Shown piece after piece: positions 58,750 through 64,000 of a DNA stretch of 64,000 bases. A program made the translations under genes and the position numbers. The notes under the pieces were generated by a model. It was not told the DNA's origin. It ran no database searches and saw nothing but the letters and a program-made list of their open reading frames with translations. The stretch lies in NCBI RefSeq assembly GCF_048564905.1, contig NW_027328740.1:65104662-65168661 (forward strand), written 5' to 3'. Position 1 is the first letter of the stretch. The number at the start of each line of letters is the position of its first letter. This DNA comes from Vicugna pacos (taxonomy: Eukaryota > Chordata > Mammalia > Artiodactyla > Camelidae).

Positions 58750-60850
58750 GCTTTTGGGCGGCGGCGGCGGCGGTGGCGGTTGGGAGGCTGCCCGGGCAAG
58801 CCGATCGATTTCTTCTCTTCCCTGCAGCCTGGCCTGGGGTGGGGCTTGGCCGCCGGAGATTCGCCAGATGTTGCACTCCAGGTAAGCTTGCTCCTGGTAG
58901 GTGGGGCGGTTAGGTCAGAAGGCAGTGGCAGCGGCAGAGGGGCGGAGCGTGTCTACCCCTGGTGAACGGGTGGAATAGCTGCCTTGTCCCGGCTGCTGGG
59001 CCTGGGAGCGGCCTCTTCTTCCCCAGGTCGCCGGACACTCCTGTCCCACTCAACTTGCTGAGTGCGGAGTAGGGGCGGGGCCGTTAAGGTGCGGGACCCA
59101 CGGGGGGAGGGAGGCTGCCGCGGGGGAGCCGATCAATTCGCTCCGCTCTCCCCAGAGGCGGAGCCAGGGGCGGCTTCTGCTGCCCTAGAGGCGGGACGCG
59201 GGTCTCCAGATGAACTTGCTCCTGGGAGGCGGCGGCGGAGGCGGCAGGGGCAGGGGATGTGTTCCAGGGAGTTGCTCCATTTCTTCTCTCCCCCACGGCC
59301 TGGCTTGGGGGCGACGTCTGCCGCCGGAGATTTGCCTCAGGTCCGACTCCAGGTGAGCTTGCTCCTGGGAGATGGGTGCGGTGCGGTCAGGGGGCTGGTA
59401 AGGTGGTGGCTGCAGGCATAGGGAGGCTGCCCCGGAGGAGACTGTGGATTAGCTCCATGTCTGCACCGCGTGGCCTGAAGGCGGCCTCTGCTGCTCCAGG
59501 TCCCGGGACACCCCTGTCCCACTTTGCCTGCTGGGGGCGGGAGGCAGGGTAGTCAGGGTGCAGGGGTGGCGGTGGTCGGGGGCCTGCAGCGGGGGAGCGG
59601 ACCATTTGCGCCCATCTTCCCCGCGTCTTGTCCTGGGGGCGGTCGCTGTTGCCCTGTGTTATGAGACGCGTGTATCCTAGTCGGCCTGACCCCGGGAGTT
59701 GGACTTGGTACTTTGGGGGTGGTGGCAGCAGCGGCAGGTTTTCCCATGGAACTTGTCCATTTGCTCCCACTTCCCCCCATGGTTTGCCCTGGGGGCGGTC
59801 CCTGTTGTCCCAAGTTCGTCGGACGTCCATCTCCAGGTCAGCCTGCTCCCTAGAGGAGGCCACTGTGAGGTCATGGGCAAGAGTGGTGGCTGCTGCGGGG
59901 GTAGGGGCTGCCTTGGGGAGCTGGTGGATTGGCTCCCATCTCCCCGATGGCCTGGTGTGGGAGTGGCCTCTCCTGCCCCAGGTCACCAGACGCACCTGTC
60001 CCACTCAGCCTGCTGGGGGAGGGGCGCCCTGGGCGGTGCCTTTAAGGTGCGGGGGTGGCGATGGCGGGGGTAGAAGACCTGCAGCGCGGAGCCTGTCAAT
60101 TTGCTCTCCTCTTCCCCGTGACCAATCCTGGGGGCGTCCTCTGCTGCCCAAGAAGCCGGATGCCCGTCTCCAGGTCAGCTTGCTCCTGGGAGACGGGCCC
60201 GATGTGGTCGAGGGGCAGAGGCAGTTGCGACGGCCGGCTGCCCCGCCTAATGGGGCCACTTCTTCTCCTCTCCCCTGACCTGGCCTGGGGACGTCCTCTC
60301 TGGCGCAAGATTCGCCTGACACCCCACACCTGGTCTGATTGCTCCTGGAAGGTGGGCGCGGTGAGATCAGGAGGTGGAGAGGACAGGGGCTGCCCCTGGA
60401 GAGCTGGAGGATAAGCTCCAATCTCTCTGCAGGCCTGACGTGGGGGCGGCCTCTGCTGCCCCTCGTTCCCAGGTCACACTTCTTCGGGTCATATTTCCCC
60501 GGGGTTGCGGTAGGGTGCGGGGGCGTCGGGTTGTTGGCAGGGGTATGGAGCCTGCCGCTCGGGAGCTGGGGGTTTAGCTCCCATCTTTTCCGCAGATTGG
60601 CCTGAGGGCAGCCTCTGTTGCTCCAGGTCGCAAAGCAATTTCTCTGACAGCTTAGCCACCGGAGGTGGGCAGGATGGGCTGAGAGGGCTGAGGCAGCCGC
60701 CAAGGCAGCGACGGAGGGGGCTGTCCCTGGCCAGCTGGTCAATTTGTTCCCATCTCAACCTTTGCTGCCGCAGTTTCGCAGAACGCCCTTCTCCAGTTTA
60801 TTCTTCTCCAGGGAGGTGGGCGCAGTGCATGCAGCCCGAGGTCTGGGCTC
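58750..60850 (+). repeat. Array of about thirteen GC-rich ~160-bp units
   Basis: Anchor words of the type 'agcttgctcctgggagg' recur near 58,888, 59,050, 59,211, 59,357, 59,524, 59,682, 59,838, 60,005, 60,177, 60,337, 60,488, 60,650 and 60,804, a mean spacing of about 160 bp. Each unit also has a 'cggcctctgctgcccc'-like block and an 'atttgctcccatctcccc'-like block. Units are diverged and mostly CpG-rich, so the array is itself a CpG island. Several units carry donor-like CAG|GTAAGC, CAG|GTGAGC or CAG|GTCAGC. Open frames up to 245 codons cross it on both strands because stops are rare in such DNA. It lies between candidate exons D and E. Not a repeat family that I know. Confidence 0.9.
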
Positions 60851-60859
60851 TCCCTTGGG

Positions 60860-62240
60860 AGGGGCAGAACTCTCTTGTTCTCCTTTGTCTTTATTCTTCA
60901 GCGAAGTGGTTACTGGACGCAATTCTTAATTCTGAGAAAGTGTAGCCTGTGTTATGGAAGAGCTGCTGGACAGTGAGGTTTCTGGGTGGATTTTCACATC
61001 AGCTGATGCCCCAGGCAGGCAGGAAAGCTATTACTCAGAGCTTCTTAGTCTGGGGTTGGGGATGGCCCCGCCATCCTCACCATGCTTTTTAAAAATGTGT
61101 TACTCCCCTCTTTTTCCTAGGTGACATTTTAGGTTATTGGGTCTCAGATTGCTGACACACTCATCCCTGTTCTCAGACATCTTTTAAACTTGGGTGAAGT
61201 GATAAGTAGGGGAAGATAATTTACTGAAAGGTAAGAATACTTAAATTCGCATTAAAGCTACATTCTGTCAATCTTTCTAAAATGATTTTCCTCTGATTCT
61301 AAATCCACGACCTAGTGAATGTTGTACTCCTGTGTAAATTATTGATCTTCACATCACATTTGTTGAGTGGTCAACGAGATTTGTTAATTAGATTATTCCT
61401 GAAAGGAAAAGTTCAGGCTTTTCAGAATTCCTTGTCTGATGTCACCCAGGCAGTCACAGTAGAAGACAGAGCTGATATAAAAATCCCTCAGCTGCCTGAA
61501 CTGCAAAGCTTCTGGGATTACTGATCCCTGAAATGCAGGTGACTCTTGATGATAATCTGGGGGATGGTTTAAATGATCAGATTCTTCCAGTCCTATAAAT
61601 GGGTTCCGTGGCCCCAGCCCCGGGAGAACTGGACATAAGGGCCATATCGTGTGTGGTGGGATGGGAAGGCAAGGTGTAAGAGCTGGAATCACTGAGATTC
61701 CACACTCGCTAAACACAGTCTCCAGAGCCTAATTGTTGTCAGGTTCTGTTCTGGATTTGAGAGTGTGTTCATACATGATTCTTGCCCTTCTGGAGTCACT
61801 GCCTGGGTGGAAGTAACCTTTACATAGATCTGTGGAGGATGACATTTAAGTAGATGGGCTGTTATGGTTCTCAATGTGCCCAGGCTTGCTCTTCCAGGCA
61901 CTCGTGGGACTAACGCGAGTCATGTTATTCACTCATTCACTGATTTATTACCCTTGAATTGATCACTCGTCCCACAGTAAGTGAAACAAGGTAACAGGAA
62001 GCTGAGTTTTGTCCCCTCTCCTATCACTGATTGTTTTTCAGTCGGGCGCCCTGCGTATGCATTGTGAAACGGTGGTATTTCGTGCCCAATGGGGCAGCAC
62101 TGTCAGTTCTGAGAATCAGGGGAGACACATGGGTAGGACAGCACCCTGACACACATGGCACCCCCCATCCCGTGAGACAGAATTGTCGATGCTCAGGTGA
62201 CCCGATGTAGACTGCGGTGCTAAACCTGAGCATGTTTAGT
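60860..62240. other. Unassigned DNA, no exon supported
   Basis: CpG-poor again after the array. Short chance frames only; no named repeat. Confidence 0.4.
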
Positions 62241-62244
62241 TATC

Positions 62245-62400
62245 CTGGTGGCTATGAAAATACAGACTACCAGTCGCTACCTCTGGAGACTCTGAGGGTG
62301 TGCACCCCAGGATTCTGCATTTTAAGAAGCACTTTAACGAATCCTGATGAAGAGATCTGAGTGTCCCACGGAGAAACACTGGTGTGCGAGGCACCAATAT
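62245..62400 (+). mobile_element. MER5-like hAT DNA transposon relic
   Basis: 'ctacctctggagactctgag', 'tgcaccccaggattctgcat', 'tttaagaagcactttaacg', ending 'gagaaacactggtgtg', follows the order of MER5A-type elements. Non-autonomous and old. Confidence 0.55.
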
Positions 62401-62625
62401 TGAGGATTCTCAGGGAACGATGTCTTTTTAGGATGGTCCATGGGCCCTCACTTTAGACTTTTGCCTTGGGTTTAATTGTATGTGTTCAGAAGTGATGTCT
62501 TTCAATTCCAGTGCATGTCAGCATGCTCTGTGCAGGGATTTACTCTCAGTAGATGGCAAAAACTATGATTCTTCAGGTCACCGAGCTACACTGTGAACGA
62601 TATTTTATTTTGGTTTTCTTTGTAG

Positions 62626-62955
62626 CAATGCAGAGTCTCCCGAGAAGAGATTTAGACTCAACAGCTTTGTGTCAGACTTTGGAAGACCGCTGCTGCCCAA
62701 GGTGTTCTCTGGCAGTGCAATGACGAATCTAGGTCCCTCTTTCACTGCTACATCAATGAAGTGGACCACTTGGACAAGGCCAAAGCTGGTATCCCTACCA
62801 TAGCCCTTTACAGTGTTATTCGGCTCCAGGAAGCCATCAGATGCAGCAGGTGGCCAGAGGAGGAGCCGAACAGACTCATGAAATGTGACATCCCCAACTT
62901 TATCAACACGGACCAGAACTCTGCCTTTGTGGAAGATGATTTCCTGATTTTGTAA
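62626..62955 (+). pseudogene. Candidate terminal exon E, unrecognised protein, probably frame-broken
   Basis: Acceptor 'ttttggttttctttgtag' is strong. In the phase supplied by exon D the exon opens 'NAESPEKRFRLNSFVSDFG'. From about 62,700 a second frame carries very protein-like sequence: 'NDESRSLFHCYINEVDHLD', 'KAKAGIPTIALYSVIRLQEA', 'WPEEEPNRLMKCDIPNF', 'NTDQNSAFVEDDFLIL', then TAA. One base too few or two too many near 62,700 would explain the switch; alternatively only the second frame is real. I cannot name the protein. The sequence has mixed polarity, no obvious membrane segment and an acidic end. It may be the last exon of a dead gene, of a live gene with a sequence error, or an old pseudogene. 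Confidence 0.5.
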
Positions 62956-62959
62956 CTAC

Positions 62960-64000
62960 CGATTATTCTAGAAAATAAGCCAGTTGCCCAGAACTCACAC
63001 AAAGACTTGAATTGAGAAACGTGCTTTCTCAGGTATCTTTCTGAAGATGTGAAGTCTGTCTTTGTATGGAAGGAAGTCCCCTTTCACAAAACTGAATGTG
63101 TTTGTGTCTGAGAGAGGGAAATGGAGACAGAAAGACGAAGAAGCAGAAGAGAGCCCCCTCAGAAGAGATCTAGTTAAGGTGAGTTTTTGTGCCTTTAAAA
63201 AACATTTGGGGTTTTAGGGGGAACAAAGTATTTACACTGTCTTATTCTCCTCATTGGAAACCTTGGCCCCGTCGTCAGAGTCAGCGGCCTTGAACGGGGG
63301 TTGCACGCTGCGTTTCATCTGGCACTGCGACTTCCACGCTCTGCCTTTAGCACGTTGCTTTGCCTGTCAGGGTTGCCACCCTTTTAACTGTAAGGTGAGG
63401 AGTCTGGAGTAGATGATCCACCCCAGCTCTGCTGTTTTGCAAATTTCTGATTTCGTATTCGGATGAGTCTGGGATACACCCAGAGCAGTATAAACCAGGC
63501 CCTACCTCCTGCCTATTGCTGGGGCATCCCTCAGGTCTGTGCCTTCTACTCAACCCTTTACTGAGCCCAGCTTTTGTCAGGAGCCCAAGTGCCTACCGGG
63601 ATGGCAGGGGACTTGTCTTTCGTGGTCACGGTGGCCAAGAATTCTATTGGTGTGCTGAAACAACTCTTCTGAGATCCTCCACCCACCCCTGCTCAAACCT
63701 AATGACAGCACTACGGTTCCTTTCCTAGGAGGAGGATCAATCCATGGTGCATTTTATGACAATCCTGTCCCCAGGGATGCACGGAAGTTTATCAGCTGAG
63801 TGAGGGGAGGTGCCTCTGTGTCCCTGTATCTCTGTCTGCTGACAGTTCGCTGCCACCGGCTACTGAACAAGAAAAGTGCTATTCACCATGTTGTGTGTTT
63901 TCCAAATGTGTAGGTGATGGTCTTGTGGCTCGTGCGTGGGCTTTGATTTGGGATGGTGAAGGGCTTATAAATACCTCATCAACATGTATTCGAGGTGGCC
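62960..64000. other. Unassigned DNA at the window end
   Basis: If exon E is terminal, a 3' UTR would lie here, but I see no AATAAA close behind the stop. Short chance frames only. Confidence 0.4.

Noticed and set aside
60005-60742. 245-codon minus-strand open frame across the 160-bp array
   Set aside because: It lies in GC-rich tandem repeats with few stops, overlaps equally long plus-strand frames, and shows only the repeat's own periodic peptide.
1-64000. CRISPR array, operon, phage or bacterial system
   Set aside because: The window is mammalian nuclear DNA; the repeats present are LINEs, SINEs and tandem repeats without CRISPR-like spacing.

Overview
The window is nuclear DNA of a mammal, most likely a camelid (camel, llama or alpaca). 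The best evidence is five copies of a short interspersed repeat with a tRNA-derived head (box B-like 'GGGTTCAATCCCCAG' type) followed by an (AAATA)n tail, which is the camelid SINE family. Two of these copies keep clear target-site duplications. Several L1 3' ends, many ancient L2 and MIR fragments and a few hAT-type relics are also present. There are no bacterial genes, CRISPR arrays, rRNA genes or functional tRNA genes. Most open frames of 60-245 codons are chance frames in repeats or GC-rich DNA.

Layout. 1-18.7 kb is AT-rich and full of old repeats. Its one clear gene piece is an anoctamin-6-like exon on the minus strand (7,114-7,400). It has intact splice sites but is one base short of the expected 288. 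18.7-20.2 kb holds GC-rich repeat units of about 160 bp, arranged minus, plus, minus, running into a CpG island. 21.4-26.7 kb has a long inverted repeat and a diverged direct duplication of about 950 bp. 27-43 kb is repeats and unassigned DNA, with CA-rich and AT-rich low-complexity blocks. 43.8-46.1 kb holds the first two exons of a POFUT2 copy on the minus strand, with its CpG-island promoter; both exons are disabled. 47.0-47.5 kb has a direct repeat of about 245 bp. From 50.7 to 62.96 kb there are five plus-strand exon-like segments with good splice sites and compatible phases. They may be a gene or gene relic that I cannot name. The gap between the last two holds a 2.1 kb array of about thirteen 160-bp GC-rich units, the same family as at 19 kb.

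How it fits together. Intron-containing, disabled copies of ANO6-like and POFUT2-like sequence, a family of CpG-rich tandem units at two sites 40 kb apart and local direct and inverted duplications together suggest a duplication-prone region such as a chromosome end or pericentromere. That is inference. No intact protein-coding gene of known function can be shown in this window.
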